Origin: Granulicella sp. 5B5
Lineage (GTDB): Bacteria; Acidobacteriota; Terriglobia; Terriglobales; Acidobacteriaceae
NCBI RefSeq assembly: GCF_014083945.1
Contig: NZ_CP046444.1
Location: forward strand, 2,976,001-3,040,000
Length of the DNA: 64,000 bases
Reading direction: 5' to 3'
Every line of letters begins with the position of its first letter. The first letter of the stretch is position 1. The position numbers were made by a program, and so were the translations under genes. Shown piece after piece: positions 8,248-17,335 of the stretch. Below the pieces are notes generated by a model. The model saw only the letters and a program-made list of their open reading frames with translations, ran no database searches and was not told the origin of the DNA.

Positions 8248-8291
8248 ACAAGATAACTGCGGTGCGGTCTTCGTGGGCGTCCTCGGCGAGG

Positions 8292-9431
8292 CTACTCGGC
8301 GAGGACGGCCTTGGTGAGGTTGCGGGGGTGATCGACGTCGATGCCATGAAGGATGGCGGTGAAGTAGGCGAGCATCTGTAGGGGGACTGTCTCAACGATG
8401 GGCAGCAGCGGCTCACGTACGGGTGCGACGAAGATGGTGTCGGTGGCGAGGGCGGAGACCTGCGTGTCGCCGGTGTTGGCGAGGGCCAGGATCTGTGCGC
8501 CCTGCTCGCGCATGTCGCGGAGGAGATGGACGACCTTCTCGTAGCGGAGGACGGACTCGGGGCTCGCGGGGTCGTAGGTGGCGAGCATGACGAGCGGCGT
8601 GCCTTCGCTGACGAGTGCGTTGGGGCCGTGTTTCAGCTCGCCGGATGGGTAGCCTTCGGCGTGCAGGTAGGCTGACTCCTTGAGCTTGAGCGCGCCTTCG
8701 CGGGCGATGGGGTAATGGACGTCGCGGCCGAGGAAGAGGAAGCTGCTGGCAGAGCTGTAGCGCCGCGCGATGGTGTGGATTGAGGTCTCCCATGCGGTGA
8801 GCTGCGAGGTGATGCTCTGCGGGATGGCGGCGATCTCGATGAGGCGTGCGGAGACCTCGGCAGAGGAGAGCTCGCCGAGGGTTTCGGCGGCGAGGAGCGT
8901 GAGGAGATTGAGGTTCAGCAGCTGCGTGGTGAAGCTTTTGGTGGCGGGGACGGCGCGCTCGCGGCCGCTTTCGGTCGGGAAGGAGACGGTCGCTTCGTTC
9001 GACATGGAGGAGCCGGCGACGTTGGTGATGGCGAGCGTGGGGTGGCCGGCCTGTTTTGCCTTGCGAAGGGCGGCGAGGGTGTCGGCGGTCTCGCCGGACT
9101 GCGAGATGACCATGACAGAGGCACGCTTGAGGGCGTTTTCCGAGCGGTAGGTGTACTCGCTGGCGTACTCGACGTCGACGTGGATGCCGGCGATGTCTTC
9201 GAAGAGGATCTCGCCGACCATGCCGGCGTGGCGGCTGGAGCCGCTGGCGGTGATGACGATCTCATCCTTGGCAGCGCGCAGCCACTCGCGCACGGGGGCG
9301 CAGATCTCCTCGCGGAAACGGCTGCCATCGACATAACGGTGGAGTGTGTTGGTGAGGGCTGCGGGCTGCTCGTGGATCTCGCGAAGCATCCAGTGGGGAT
9401 AGGGGGAGGGCGTGACTTCAGGATTGGACAT
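8292..9431 (-). CDS. SIS-domain sugar isomerase (GlmS isomerase domain only; probable GlcN-6-P deaminase/isomerase)
   Basis: 379 residues from ATG 9431; the in-frame GTG at 9479 adds a non-conserved tail. It matches only the C-terminal isomerase half of GlmS and carries none of the N-terminal Cys-glutaminase domain. It starts at the inter-domain sequence WMLREIHEQPAAL. Then come two SIS domains with ASGSSRHAG, ISQSGETADTLAALR, the EGALKLKESAYLHAEGYPSG catalytic segment and the GlmS-type tail DVDHPRNLTKAVLAE. Stand-alone proteins of this type (NagB-II/AgaS-like) deaminate amino-sugar phosphates in catabolism. Position beside the kinase and divergent from a DeoR regulator supports a catabolic role. 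The exact substrate (GlcN-6-P, GalN-6-P or their N-acetyl forms) is not settled. Confidence 0.88.
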   Translation of the reverse strand: MSNPEVTPSPYPHWMLREIHEQPAALTNTLHRYVDGSRFREEICAPVREWLRAAKDEIVITASGSSRHAGMVGEILFEDIAGIHVDVEYASEYTYRSENALKRASVMVISQSGETADTLAALRKAKQAGHPTLAITNVAGSSMSNEATVSFPTESGRERAVPATKSFTTQLLNLNLLTLLAAETLGELSSAEVSARLIEIAAIPQSITSQLTAWETSIHTIARRYSSASSFLFLGRDVHYPIAREGALKLKESAYLHAEGYPSGELKHGPNALVSEGTPLVMLATYDPASPESVLRYEKVVHLLRDMREQGAQILALANTGDTQVSALATDTIFVAPVREPLLPIVETVPLQMLAYFTAILHGIDVDHPRNLTKAVLAE

Positions 9432-9514
9432 AGCGGGCCTGCTCGCTCTGAAATGAGCGTTTTCTATTGATACGATCACTTTACTTTACGGATTCTTAGA
9501 TTTCAAGGGAGATA

Positions 9515-9532
9515 TTGGCAAAATTTCGCCAA
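9515..9532. promoter_or_regulatory. Candidate operator of the 9565 DeoR regulator
   Basis: TTGGCAAAATTTCGCCAA is an 18-bp near-perfect palindrome (a single A/C asymmetry) between the divergent isomerase and DeoR genes, 33 nt before the DeoR start. Its central ten bases, CAAAATTTCG, recur in a second palindrome at 12483-12496 upstream of a TonB receptor. Confidence 0.6.
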
Positions 9533-9564
9533 CTTCGCTACACTCAGGCACCGAGAGCTTATCC

Positions 9565-10350
9565 ATGTCAAAGAAGATCGATGTACGCGCGGACCGTATT
9601 ATGCGGGCGCTGTTACGGGCAGGGGACATCTCTGTTCAGGAGCTGGTGGACCAGATTGGCACGTCGGCGCCGAGCATACGGCGTGACCTGGCGCGGCTGG
9701 AGAAGCGCGGGCTGGTGCTGCGGACACATGGCGGCGCGACGCTGGTGGAGCCTCTGCTGTATGAACCGTTCCGGCATGACACGTCGTTCCAGGCGCGTGA
9801 GCTGCGGTTTGCGGATGAGAAGCGGCGGATCGGTCTGGTGGCTAGTGAGCTGATCAGCGAGAAGGAGACGGTCGGGCTGATGGCGGGCACGACGACGACG
9901 CAACTGGGGCGCTCGCTGCGACACCGGCGCGGGATCTCGGTGATTACGAATGCGCTGAACATCGGCATGGAGCTGTGCAATCAGCCGGCGATCAAGACGA
10001 CTCTGACCGGCGGCACGCTGGCGTGGGCGTGGACGTTTGCGCTGGCGGGGCAGCCGGCGCTGAACATGCTGAGGGACGTGTACCTGGACAAAGCGTTCAT
10101 CAGCGCGACCGGCTTCGACATGGAGCGCGGTGTGACGACGCTGGAGCCGGAAGAGGCGACGGTGTCGCAGATGATGATCAAGCAGGCGCGCGAGGTGATC
10201 GTGGTAGCGGACTCGAGCAAGATGGGGCAGGTGAGCCCGGCGCTGATCTGCCCGATCTCGACTGTGAATGTGCTGGTGACAGATACCGCGCTGCCAGAAG
10301 AGACTTATGAAGCGTTGACCGATCGCGGGATCAGGGTGATCCGCGCGTAG
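9565..10350 (+). CDS. DeoR/GlpR (AgaR-like) transcriptional repressor, paralogue
   Basis: 261 residues: DeoR helix-turn-helix (~residues 6-60, ISVQELVDQIGTSAPSIRRDL, LVLRTHGGA) and DeoRC sensor domain (LMAGTTTTQLGRSL, VITNALNIGMEL, LTGGTL, VADSSKMGQ). Close in sequence to the repressor at 1823-2605, so the two probably came from a duplication. It is divergent from the amino-sugar isomerase, with a palindrome between them, and upstream of GH35. It probably represses the isomerase-kinase pair and, judging from the shared operator core, the TonB receptor at 12667. The inducer is probably an amino-sugar phosphate (family knowledge plus context). Confidence 0.92.
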   Translation: MSKKIDVRADRIMRALLRAGDISVQELVDQIGTSAPSIRRDLARLEKRGLVLRTHGGATLVEPLLYEPFRHDTSFQARELRFADEKRRIGLVASELISEKETVGLMAGTTTTQLGRSLRHRRGISVITNALNIGMELCNQPAIKTTLTGGTLAWAWTFALAGQPALNMLRDVYLDKAFISATGFDMERGVTTLEPEEATVSQMMIKQAREVIVVADSSKMGQVSPALICPISTVNVLVTDTALPEETYEALTDRGIRVIRA

Positions 10351-10412
10351 TTTCCTGTGCCGAGCCCTGAGAGCGATTGAGTGAGTAAGATGGCAGGGTG
10401 CGACGGGAGGGT

Positions 10413-12257
10413 ATGTTGCTTCAAGGTGTCTGGAGATTGACAGTAGCTGCATTGGCAGGCGTGCTGGCGCTGGGGGTGGTGGCGCAGACGCCGCTGCAGG
10501 TGAAGGGTGACCGGTTCGAGCTGCGGGGGAAGCCGTTTCAGATTCTCTCCGGTGAGGTGGAGTATGCGCGGATTCCGCGTGCGGACTGGGCGGACCGGCT
10601 GCGCAAGGTGCATGCCATGGGGCTCAACACCATCACGGTGTATGTGTTCTGGAACCTGCATGAGCCAAAGCCGGGCGTGTTTGACTTCAGTGGGCAGAAC
10701 GATGTGGCGGCGTTCCTCCGTGCCGCGCAGGCTGAGGGGTTGTATGTAGTGCTGCGGCCCGGGCCGTATGTGTGTGCGGAGTGGGACCTGGGTGGGTATC
10801 CGGCGTGGCTGCTGAAGGACCATACGATGGTGCTGCGGAGTATGCAGCCGCAGTATCTGGCGGCAGTGCGGACGTGGATGATGCGGCTGGGTAAGGAGCT
10901 GTCGCCGCTGCAGGCAAGCCGCGGCGGCCCGATCATCGCGGTGCAGGTGGAGAACGAGTATGGCTCGTTCCAGGTGCCGGATGATGGCGGTGCGTATATG
11001 CGGACGATGGAGCAGATGGTGCGCGATGCGGGGTTTGGCGAGTCGCTGCTGTATACGGCCGATGGGCCAGAGGAACTGCCGAAGGGGTCGCTGCCGGACT
11101 TGCCGGCGGGGATCGACTTTGGGACGGGCGATGCGGCGCAGGGGATCGCGGTGTTCAAGAAGTATCGGCCAAACGCGCCGGTGTATGTGGCTGAGTACTG
11201 GGACGGGTGGTTCGATCACTGGGGATCGAAGCATGAGGTGACGGATGCGGCCAAGCAGGAGGCGGAGCTTCGGGACGTGATTGCGAAAGGCTACTCGATC
11301 AGCTTGTACATGATCCATGGTGGGACGAGCTTTGGCTGGATGAATGGGGCGAACTGGGACAGGAACAAGTATGAGCCGGATGTGTCGAGCTATGACTATG
11401 ACGCGCCGATCGACGAGGCTGGGCGGCTGAGGCCGAAGTACTATGCGATGCGGAAGATCATCGCAGAGGCAACGCATGTGACGCCGCCAGCGGTGCCGGA
11501 GTTGGTCCCGATGATGACGCTGCCGGAGATGCGGCTGACCGAGACGCGTCCGTTGTGGGAGAAGCTGCCGAAGGCGATCGAAGCAGAAGCGCCGCTGGCG
11601 ATGGAGGATGTGGACCAGGCTTATGGCTACATGCTGTATCGCACGCGATTGAAGAGCGATGTGCGAGGAGCAGTGCTGCATATCAGCGAGTTGCACAGCT
11701 ATGCGCGAGTGTATCTGGATGGAGAGCTGGCGGGTGTGATCGACCGTCGGCTTGGGGAGACTGACCTGCCGCTGACAGCGCATGCAGGGCAACGGCTCGA
11801 TCTGTTGGTGGAGAATACGGGGCGGATTAACTTTTCGGTGAAACTGCGTGGTGAGCGGGCTGGGATTCTGGGCGATGTGGTGCTGGGGGGTGTGACACTG
11901 CATGGGTGGCAGATGGTACCGCTGCCGCTGGAGGAGCCACCGGTGGATGGCTACTCTGCGAAGACCTGCAGTGGGCCTTGCTTTTACCGTGGCACATTTA
12001 CTGTCAGCTCGCCGGGGGATACGTTCCTGAATACGGAGCGGCTGGGTAAAGGAGTTGTGTGGGTGAATGGGCATCTGCTGGGGCGGTTCTGGAATGTGGG
12101 GCCGATGGGTAGCTTGTATGTTCCGGGAGTCTGGTTGCATGCCGGGAGCAATGCTGTGACGGTGTTCGATCTGAATGGCGGCGCGGCGGAGATCCGGGGT
12201 GACGACCATCCGACGTATCTGCAGCCGGTGGCGGAATCGACGGCTGCCGACCGCTGA
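10413..12257 (+). CDS. Glycoside hydrolase family 35 beta-galactosidase
   Basis: About 614 residues. The start is uncertain: GGGAGG (10405-10410) is 2 nt from ATG 10413 and 5 nt from TTG 10416, and a GTG at 10398 is also in frame. All give a signal peptide (VWRLTVAALAGVLALGVVAQ), so the enzyme is exported. GH35 landmarks: RIPRADWADRLRKVHAMGLNTI, YVLRPGPYVCAEWDLGGYPAWLL-type loop, acid/base Glu in VQVENEYGS (~residue 180) and nucleophile Glu in VAEYWDGWFDHWG (~260), then GGTSFGWMNG. A C-terminal galactose-binding-like beta-sandwich ends in WVNGHLLGRFWNVGP. It removes terminal beta-galactosyl residues from glycans, retaining configuration. It fits a host-, plant- or mucin-type glycan pathway with the amino-sugar genes upstream. 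Confidence 0.92.
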   Translation: MLLQGVWRLTVAALAGVLALGVVAQTPLQVKGDRFELRGKPFQILSGEVEYARIPRADWADRLRKVHAMGLNTITVYVFWNLHEPKPGVFDFSGQNDVAAFLRAAQAEGLYVVLRPGPYVCAEWDLGGYPAWLLKDHTMVLRSMQPQYLAAVRTWMMRLGKELSPLQASRGGPIIAVQVENEYGSFQVPDDGGAYMRTMEQMVRDAGFGESLLYTADGPEELPKGSLPDLPAGIDFGTGDAAQGIAVFKKYRPNAPVYVAEYWDGWFDHWGSKHEVTDAAKQEAELRDVIAKGYSISLYMIHGGTSFGWMNGANWDRNKYEPDVSSYDYDAPIDEAGRLRPKYYAMRKIIAEATHVTPPAVPELVPMMTLPEMRLTETRPLWEKLPKAIEAEAPLAMEDVDQAYGYMLYRTRLKSDVRGAVLHISELHSYARVYLDGELAGVIDRRLGETDLPLTAHAGQRLDLLVENTGRINFSVKLRGERAGILGDVVLGGVTLHGWQMVPLPLEEPPVDGYSAKTCSGPCFYRGTFTVSSPGDTFLNTERLGKGVVWVNGHLLGRFWNVGPMGSLYVPGVWLHAGSNAVTVFDLNGGAAEIRGDDHPTYLQPVAESTAADR

Positions 12258-12666
12258 CACCCTCCCCCCCCGGGTTTTCGGGGTAAGATACGCAGTACAA
12301 AGGGGTTAGCTTCATATCACCAACACACGGCATGCACTTTAATTTGAGGTGCGGCGGAGCGGTGCCGTGGCTGCTCGGGTGGCATTCAGTAGACCTGCTT
12401 GCATGGCTTGGCGCGGCACATGAGCGAATTTGTGCGTGGCTGGATTTGAAGCACATAAAAATGAATGATTTAGCACAATACAAACAAAATTTCGTTACGA
12501 GGAACAAGTTTTTGCTTGCGTACTTGCTCCGCAATGCGGTAGATTCCAGTCTCAACAGCGACAATTTGAGCATCTGAAGGTGATTTGAACAAAAAGATGA
12601 CTCTAGAAGCCACTAGCTCTGTATGAATCGCTGCTGGATGTAAATCTCGAAGGCCGGAGACACACC
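12258..12666. other. Intergenic region upstream of the TonB gene at 12667
   Basis: 409 bp without a convincing gene. A CCCCG/CGGGG hairpin (about 12268-12284) follows the GH35 stop but lacks a U-tract. An 81-codon ORF (12332-12577) has no recognisable domain and no ribosome-binding site. A palindrome at 12483-12496 matches the DeoR-type element at 9515. The stretch after 12430 becomes AT-rich, as promoters do. Confidence 0.5.
12483..12496. promoter_or_regulatory. Second copy of the CAAAATTTCG palindrome
   Basis: AACAAAATTTCGTT, a 14-bp palindrome with the same central ten bases as the element next to the DeoR gene (9515-9532). It is 171 bp upstream of the TonB receptor start. Two identical cores in two promoter regions of one gene cluster suggest that a single regulator, most likely the 9565 DeoR protein, binds both. 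Confidence 0.5.
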
Positions 12667-15600
12667 ATGAGAAATATCTGTTGTTCAAGAGCCCTACGCC
12701 TGCTGTTTTTACTGCTGTGCATTCCCCTTGCCGCAGCCGCACAGACGATTACCGGATCGGTGACCGGAACGGTAACAGACCCTAGCGGCGCTGCCATTCC
12801 TGGCGCCAAGGTTGCGGTTACCAATGTGGACACCGGAGTAACAGTCACGGACTCCGCCAACAGCGCCGGTATCTATAACGTGCGCTTCCTGCAGATCGGC
12901 CGATACAAGATTGTGACGACGGCGCCAGGTTTCAGCAAGCAGAACTATGGGCCGTTCTCTCTGGAGATCGACCAGGTAGCCAAGGTGGATGTGAAGCTGG
13001 CGGTCGGTGCGAATACGACGACCGTGGATGTGTCCGAGAGCGCGCAGCCGATTCTGAATACAGAGAATGCGACTCTGGGCGAGACGTTCACCGAGAACAC
13101 GATCAACAGCGTTCCCCTGAATGGACGTGACTTTTCGCAGCTGACGGTCTTTACGCCCGGTGCGGTCTCGACTGACTATGGTGCGTTCGGCGGACAGCAA
13201 TCCAAGGAGCGTGATACAGGTGGCAGCACGGTCGCCAATGTTAACGGCAACCGTGGTCAATCGAACAACTACATTCTCGATGGTCAGGAGATCAATGAGA
13301 ACCTGAACAACACCATCGGCTATACCCCCAGCCCTGATTCGCTGGACCAGATCCGCGTGATCAGCTCGAATGCGAACGCCGAGTTCGGAAACGTGAACGG
13401 CGGCGAAGTGCTGATGGTGACCAAGAGCGGTACGAACAAGTTTCATGGCAGTGTGTTCGGCTTCCTGGAGAACGACAACCTGGATGCGAATAGCTGGACG
13501 AACAAGTACAACGCGCCGAACATCATTGCCCGCAACCCATACACGCAGACCATCTTCGGAGGTACGTTCGGTGGTCCGATCTTCAAGGACAAGCTGTTCT
13601 TCTTTATGGACTATGAGGGCTACCGCGAGCATACGGGTGGCACCACGCAGTTCAGCGTCGCGCCGGCAGCCTTCCGCGGCCTAACCGCGACGGCCAACTG
13701 TCCGACTGGCGATGCCGACCTTTCGTCGCTGATCGCCGCGCAGAGCTTGCAGCTTTATAACACGCAGACCGCCGGCGGCCCTACGCCTTACGCGAACAAC
13801 TGTGTGCCGATTACGAATCCGGTTGCGAAGTATTTGTTCGCGCATCCGAACATCTATCCGCTGCCCAACACGCCGACGACCGACCCGACTGGTGTGCAGA
13901 ACAACCTGACCGGCCCGACGGGCAGCTACCAGAAGAACGATCAGGCCGATATCAAGATCGACTGGCACTTCTGGGACAAGAATGTGATCTCTGCACGCTA
14001 CTCGCAGGGTTACGCGCAGGACGGTACGACGAAGGAACCGATCCCGGTGCAGTTCCCGTCGGCGTCGAGCTATCCCGATCACCTGTTTACGGTGGACTGG
14101 ACGTATGCTGTCAACCCCGCGATCGTGAACCAGGCGCGTGCATCATATGCGCGCATCCGTTACAACAGCGGCGTGACGACGGACCCCAGCGGCGTGTTCG
14201 GGCTGAACGGCAACTCGATTGTCGGCATCCCAAGCCAGGCGCAAGAGACGGCCGGCTTCAGTCAGCAGACGTTCTCGAATGCCAGCCCCTCGACGACTAC
14301 GGCTGGTGCGCTTGCTGTTGTGAGCAACGTGGGTGCGAACCCGACGCCTGAGATCTTCATCGACAACGTGTTCCAGTACAGCGATAATCTGACGTGGCAG
14401 AAGGGCAAGCACCTGCTGAAGTTCGGCGCCGAGTTGACGCGGTACCAGCAGAACAGCTTCTACCCCGGCAACGATGGTGAGCTTGGCTCGTTCACCTACA
14501 CCGGCCAGTTCACGACGCCTGTAGGCGCAAGCACGACGTATGGCTTTGCGGACTTCCTGCTGGGTGACTCCGGCGACGCTTCGGTGGGCCAGGTTGTGGG
14601 CCGCACCGGCCAGCGCCAGTACCGCAATGCCTACTTCGCTCAAGACGACTGGAAGGTAACGCCTACGTTGACCCTGAACCTGGGCCTGCGGTATGAGTAT
14701 GACCAGCCGATCTACGAAGTGAACAACAAGATGGCCAACATCAACCTGACAACCGGTGCGGTGGAGTACGCGGGCAGCGTGCCTTCCGCTAACACGTTCG
14801 CCAATGCGACGGTTTGCCCAACGCGTGCGTGCTACAGCTCCAACTACAACAACTTCATGCCGCGCATTGGTTTCTCGTACCAGCCGCGGGCGAAGATGGT
14901 GCTCCGTGGCGGCTATGGCATCACCACCTACCTGGAAGGCACTGGCGCAAACCTTCGCCTGACACAGAACCCGCCGTTCCATAACGACTTTGAAGCGAAG
15001 GCGACCTACCCGAGCGGTTCCGGCGCGACGTACTCGGGCGGTGCGCCGGTTCTTACGACCGACGGCTTTCCAACTACGACGCCGCCGGTGACGACGTTCT
15101 ACGCATGGAAGAACAACCTGCAGTCCGCTGTGATCCAGGAGTTCTCGTTGACGACCGAATACCAGGTGACGAACACCTCGTCGCTGCAGGTCGGATACGT
15201 CGGTGAGATTGGGCATCACCTCGTCGATCCGGCTTATGGCGATCAGGCACCAAGTGCGACTGCCCCCCAGCCGTATCAGAACATCGTTGGCCTGAATGGC
15301 ACGGTGAAGATTACGGCTTCAGATGCGAACCTGAACTACAACGCATTGCAGGCAATCTTCCGCCAGCATCTGAAGGGCGGACTGGAGTTCACGGCGAACT
15401 ACACTTATGCCAAGGCGCTGACCGACGATATCGGCTACTACGGCGCCGCGGACATTCAACAGCAGTACTACCAGCAGGACTACTACAACATCGGTGGCGA
15501 TTACGGTCCGGCGGGCGACGACGTGCGACATGCGTTCAGCGCGACGGGCACCTATACGCTGCCGTATGGTCATGGCCAGAGGTGGGGTGGGGATTCCAAC

Positions 15601-16152
15601 CTCATCATGCAGGAGTTGCTGGGCGGCTGGAAGCTGAGCGGTTCGGGCGTTGCCTACACAGGTTTCCCGGTGACGGTGACTTCGAACGCGGTGTACTCGA
15701 ATACGGTGAATGCGTATCCGGGCGCGGCGCGGCCGCAGGAGCTGTTGCCGGTGACGATCCAGAACCGTTCGGTGGCTCACTGGTTCGGCACGGCGCCAGC
15801 GATGATCCACGCTTGCAACTCCGACCAGGCGACGGCGACGTACTCGACCGGCAACGGTGGAACGGCGACCGTGAACTGCGTGTTCGCGGAGCAGCCGACG
15901 AACGCGTTCGGCAATGTCAGCACTGGCTCACTGCGTGCGCCGGGCTTCCTGAACATCGACGCCGCGTTGCAGAAGAGCTTCAAGACGTATGAAGACCAGC
16001 ACCTGGACTTCCGCGCCGATTTCTTCAACGTGGGCAATATTGCAAGCTACGCGAACCCGGACAACGGCATCCAGGATACGAACTTCGGTCAGATCACGAG
16101 CACGCGATCGACGGAGCGTCATATCCAGCTGGAGCTGAAATACGCGTTCTAA
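12667..16152 (+). CDS. Oar-like TonB-dependent receptor
   Basis: 1161 residues; ATG 12667 has GGAG 8 nt upstream. Signal peptide ends LAAAAQ. Carboxypeptidase-regulatory-like domain (~residues 27-110, GTVTDPSGAAIPGAKVAV), plug with VPLNGRDFSQ and NGNRGQSNNYILDGQEINEN, then a long barrel ending in RHIQLELKYAF. It is most similar in layout and wording to the receptor at 2864 (same NGNRGQ box, LFFFxDYEGxRE and VARNPVAKYL-like stretches), suggesting duplication within the cluster. It is followed by a strong terminator and a GH18 protein, and preceded by a DeoR-type operator copy. Probably imports an amino-sugar-containing oligosaccharide (inference). Confidence 0.95.
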   Translation: MRNICCSRALRLLFLLLCIPLAAAAQTITGSVTGTVTDPSGAAIPGAKVAVTNVDTGVTVTDSANSAGIYNVRFLQIGRYKIVTTAPGFSKQNYGPFSLEIDQVAKVDVKLAVGANTTTVDVSESAQPILNTENATLGETFTENTINSVPLNGRDFSQLTVFTPGAVSTDYGAFGGQQSKERDTGGSTVANVNGNRGQSNNYILDGQEINENLNNTIGYTPSPDSLDQIRVISSNANAEFGNVNGGEVLMVTKSGTNKFHGSVFGFLENDNLDANSWTNKYNAPNIIARNPYTQTIFGGTFGGPIFKDKLFFFMDYEGYREHTGGTTQFSVAPAAFRGLTATANCPTGDADLSSLIAAQSLQLYNTQTAGGPTPYANNCVPITNPVAKYLFAHPNIYPLPNTPTTDPTGVQNNLTGPTGSYQKNDQADIKIDWHFWDKNVISARYSQGYAQDGTTKEPIPVQFPSASSYPDHLFTVDWTYAVNPAIVNQARASYARIRYNSGVTTDPSGVFGLNGNSIVGIPSQAQETAGFSQQTFSNASPSTTTAGALAVVSNVGANPTPEIFIDNVFQYSDNLTWQKGKHLLKFGAELTRYQQNSFYPGNDGELGSFTYTGQFTTPVGASTTYGFADFLLGDSGDASVGQVVGRTGQRQYRNAYFAQDDWKVTPTLTLNLGLRYEYDQPIYEVNNKMANINLTTGAVEYAGSVPSANTFANATVCPTRACYSSNYNNFMPRIGFSYQPRAKMVLRGGYGITTYLEGTGANLRLTQNPPFHNDFEAKATYPSGSGATYSGGAPVLTTDGFPTTTPPVTTFYAWKNNLQSAVIQEFSLTTEYQVTNTSSLQVGYVGEIGHHLVDPAYGDQAPSATAPQPYQNIVGLNGTVKITASDANLNYNALQAIFRQHLKGGLEFTANYTYAKALTDDIGYYGAADIQQQYYQQDYYNIGGDYGPAGDDVRHAFSATGTYTLPYGHGQRWGGDSNLIMQELLGGWKLSGSGVAYTGFPVTVTSNAVYSNTVNAYPGAARPQELLPVTIQNRSVAHWFGTAPAMIHACNSDQATATYSTGNGGTATVNCVFAEQPTNAFGNVSTGSLRAPGFLNIDAALQKSFKTYEDQHLDFRADFFNVGNIASYANPDNGIQDTNFGQITSTRSTERHIQLELKYAF

Positions 16153-16175
16153 CGAGCTGGCTTTTCTCTAGTCCT

Positions 16176-16209
16176 GAGCCGGAGAGGATGCTCTCTCCGG
16201 CTCATTTTT
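16176..16209 (+). terminator. Intrinsic terminator of the TonB gene
   Basis: An 11-bp stem, GAGCCGGAGAG (16176-16186) with CTCTCCGGCTC (16193-16203), a 6-nt loop, then ATTTTT. It separates the receptor from the GH18 gene only 30 nt away, so the GH18 gene either depends on read-through or has a promoter within the gap. Confidence 0.85.
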
Positions 16210-16239
16210 CTATAGGCTTTCCAACAGAGAGGTAAGGCA

Positions 16240-17283
16240 ATGAAGCGAGTAGTTTGGGCGATGGTGCTGGGCGCGGTGTTGAGCGGAACGTGTGCGCAGG
16301 CGCAGAAGGTGGAGTTCTGGATGGGGAATGGGAAGGCTTCGGTCGACTCGTTCATGGCGCACAAGGACAAGATCGATGTGATCTCGCCGACGTGGTACCA
16401 GATTGATGAGAACGGGCTGGTGACGGGCGAGCCGCAGCCGGTGGTGCTGAAGGCCGCACACGATGCGCATATGACGATCATTCCGCTGTTCGCGCTGTTC
16501 AACTGGAAGAAGCTGCATCAGCTGGCAGGCGATACGAAGGCGCAGGATGCGCTGATCGCGGGGCTGATCAGGGAGTGCAAGAATAACGGCTATGATGGCG
16601 TGAACCTGGACATCGAAGATGTGATGTGGACGGACCGCGATGGGCTGTCGGCGCTGGTGAAGCGCGTGGCCGATGCGCTGCATGCCGAGCACCTGCAGGT
16701 GCAGATCGATGTGTGCCCGAATGCTCCAGGGTATGCGGGCGAGATGGCATTCAGCAAGTGGATCTTTGAGGAGTGGCGGCTGGGATACGACCTGAAGGCG
16801 CTGGGTGAGGTTGTCGATACGCTGTGTTTGATGACGTATGACCAGAACACGCGGTGGACGACTCCGGGGCCGGTGGGTGGCTGGATATGGACGAAGCAGA
16901 ACCTGGACTATGCGCTGAAGGTGGTGCCGAAGAACAAGCTGTCGCTGGGCATCGCTGTGTATGGCTACCACTGGTATACGGGCGATCCGGGGCTGGACAA
17001 GGACGAGAAGAAGCCAAACCCGACGGCGGAGTACATCTCATACGCGAACACGATCCAGTATCGCGATACCTATGGCGGCAAGACGCAGTGGGATGAGGAT
17101 GACCATACGCCGTGGTTCTACATCTACCGCGACCAGATGCGCGAGTGGTTCTTCTATACGGACAAGCGCGCGTTCATGGACCGCTATGGCATGGCGAAAG
17201 ATGCTGGGGTCTATGGCGTGTGCTCGTGGGTGCTGGGTGAGGAAGATCCGGCGATCTGGGCGGCGATTCCTGACAAACGATAG
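16240..17283 (+). CDS. Secreted glycoside hydrolase family 18 (chitinase-like) protein
   Basis: 347 residues; GAGAGG/TAAGG ribosome-binding site just before ATG 16240. Signal peptide MKRVVWAMVLGAVLSGTCAQA. The GH18 TIM barrel has the catalytic DxxDxDxE-type strand YDGVNLDIED (~residues 117-126; the last Glu is the proton donor), LCLMTYDQN and a C-terminal YGVCSWVLGEEDPAIW (family Trp at the barrel base). GH18 enzymes hydrolyse chitin-type GlcNAc-beta-1,4 bonds or the chitobiose core of N-glycans by substrate-assisted catalysis. Short, single-domain members related to spore YaaH-like proteins are an alternative. The GlcNAc kinase and isomerase upstream would consume its product. Confidence 0.88.
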   Translation: MKRVVWAMVLGAVLSGTCAQAQKVEFWMGNGKASVDSFMAHKDKIDVISPTWYQIDENGLVTGEPQPVVLKAAHDAHMTIIPLFALFNWKKLHQLAGDTKAQDALIAGLIRECKNNGYDGVNLDIEDVMWTDRDGLSALVKRVADALHAEHLQVQIDVCPNAPGYAGEMAFSKWIFEEWRLGYDLKALGEVVDTLCLMTYDQNTRWTTPGPVGGWIWTKQNLDYALKVVPKNKLSLGIAVYGYHWYTGDPGLDKDEKKPNPTAEYISYANTIQYRDTYGGKTQWDEDDHTPWFYIYRDQMREWFFYTDKRAFMDRYGMAKDAGVYGVCSWVLGEEDPAIWAAIPDKR

Positions 17284-17299
17284 CAGAATGTTGTGAGTG

Positions 17300-17335
17300 G
17301 CGAGGCCGTTGCTGATGCGACGGCCTCGCTGTTTT
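17300..17335. terminator. Terminator between convergent GH18 and LysR genes
   Basis: GCGAGGCCGT (17300-17309) pairs with ACGGCCTCGC (17320-17329), 10 bp, followed by TGTTTT on the plus strand. It overlaps the last codons of the LysR gene on the other strand. Confidence 0.8.

Noticed and set aside
10305-12260. 651-codon minus-strand open frame opposite GH35
   Set aside because: It is the antisense of a clear GH35 gene, Arg/His-rich with no domain; an effect of GC-rich third positions.
12332-12577. 81-codon ORF in the gap before the TonB gene
   Set aside because: No ribosome-binding site, no homology that I recognise, and it crosses the operator-like palindrome; kept only as intergenic.
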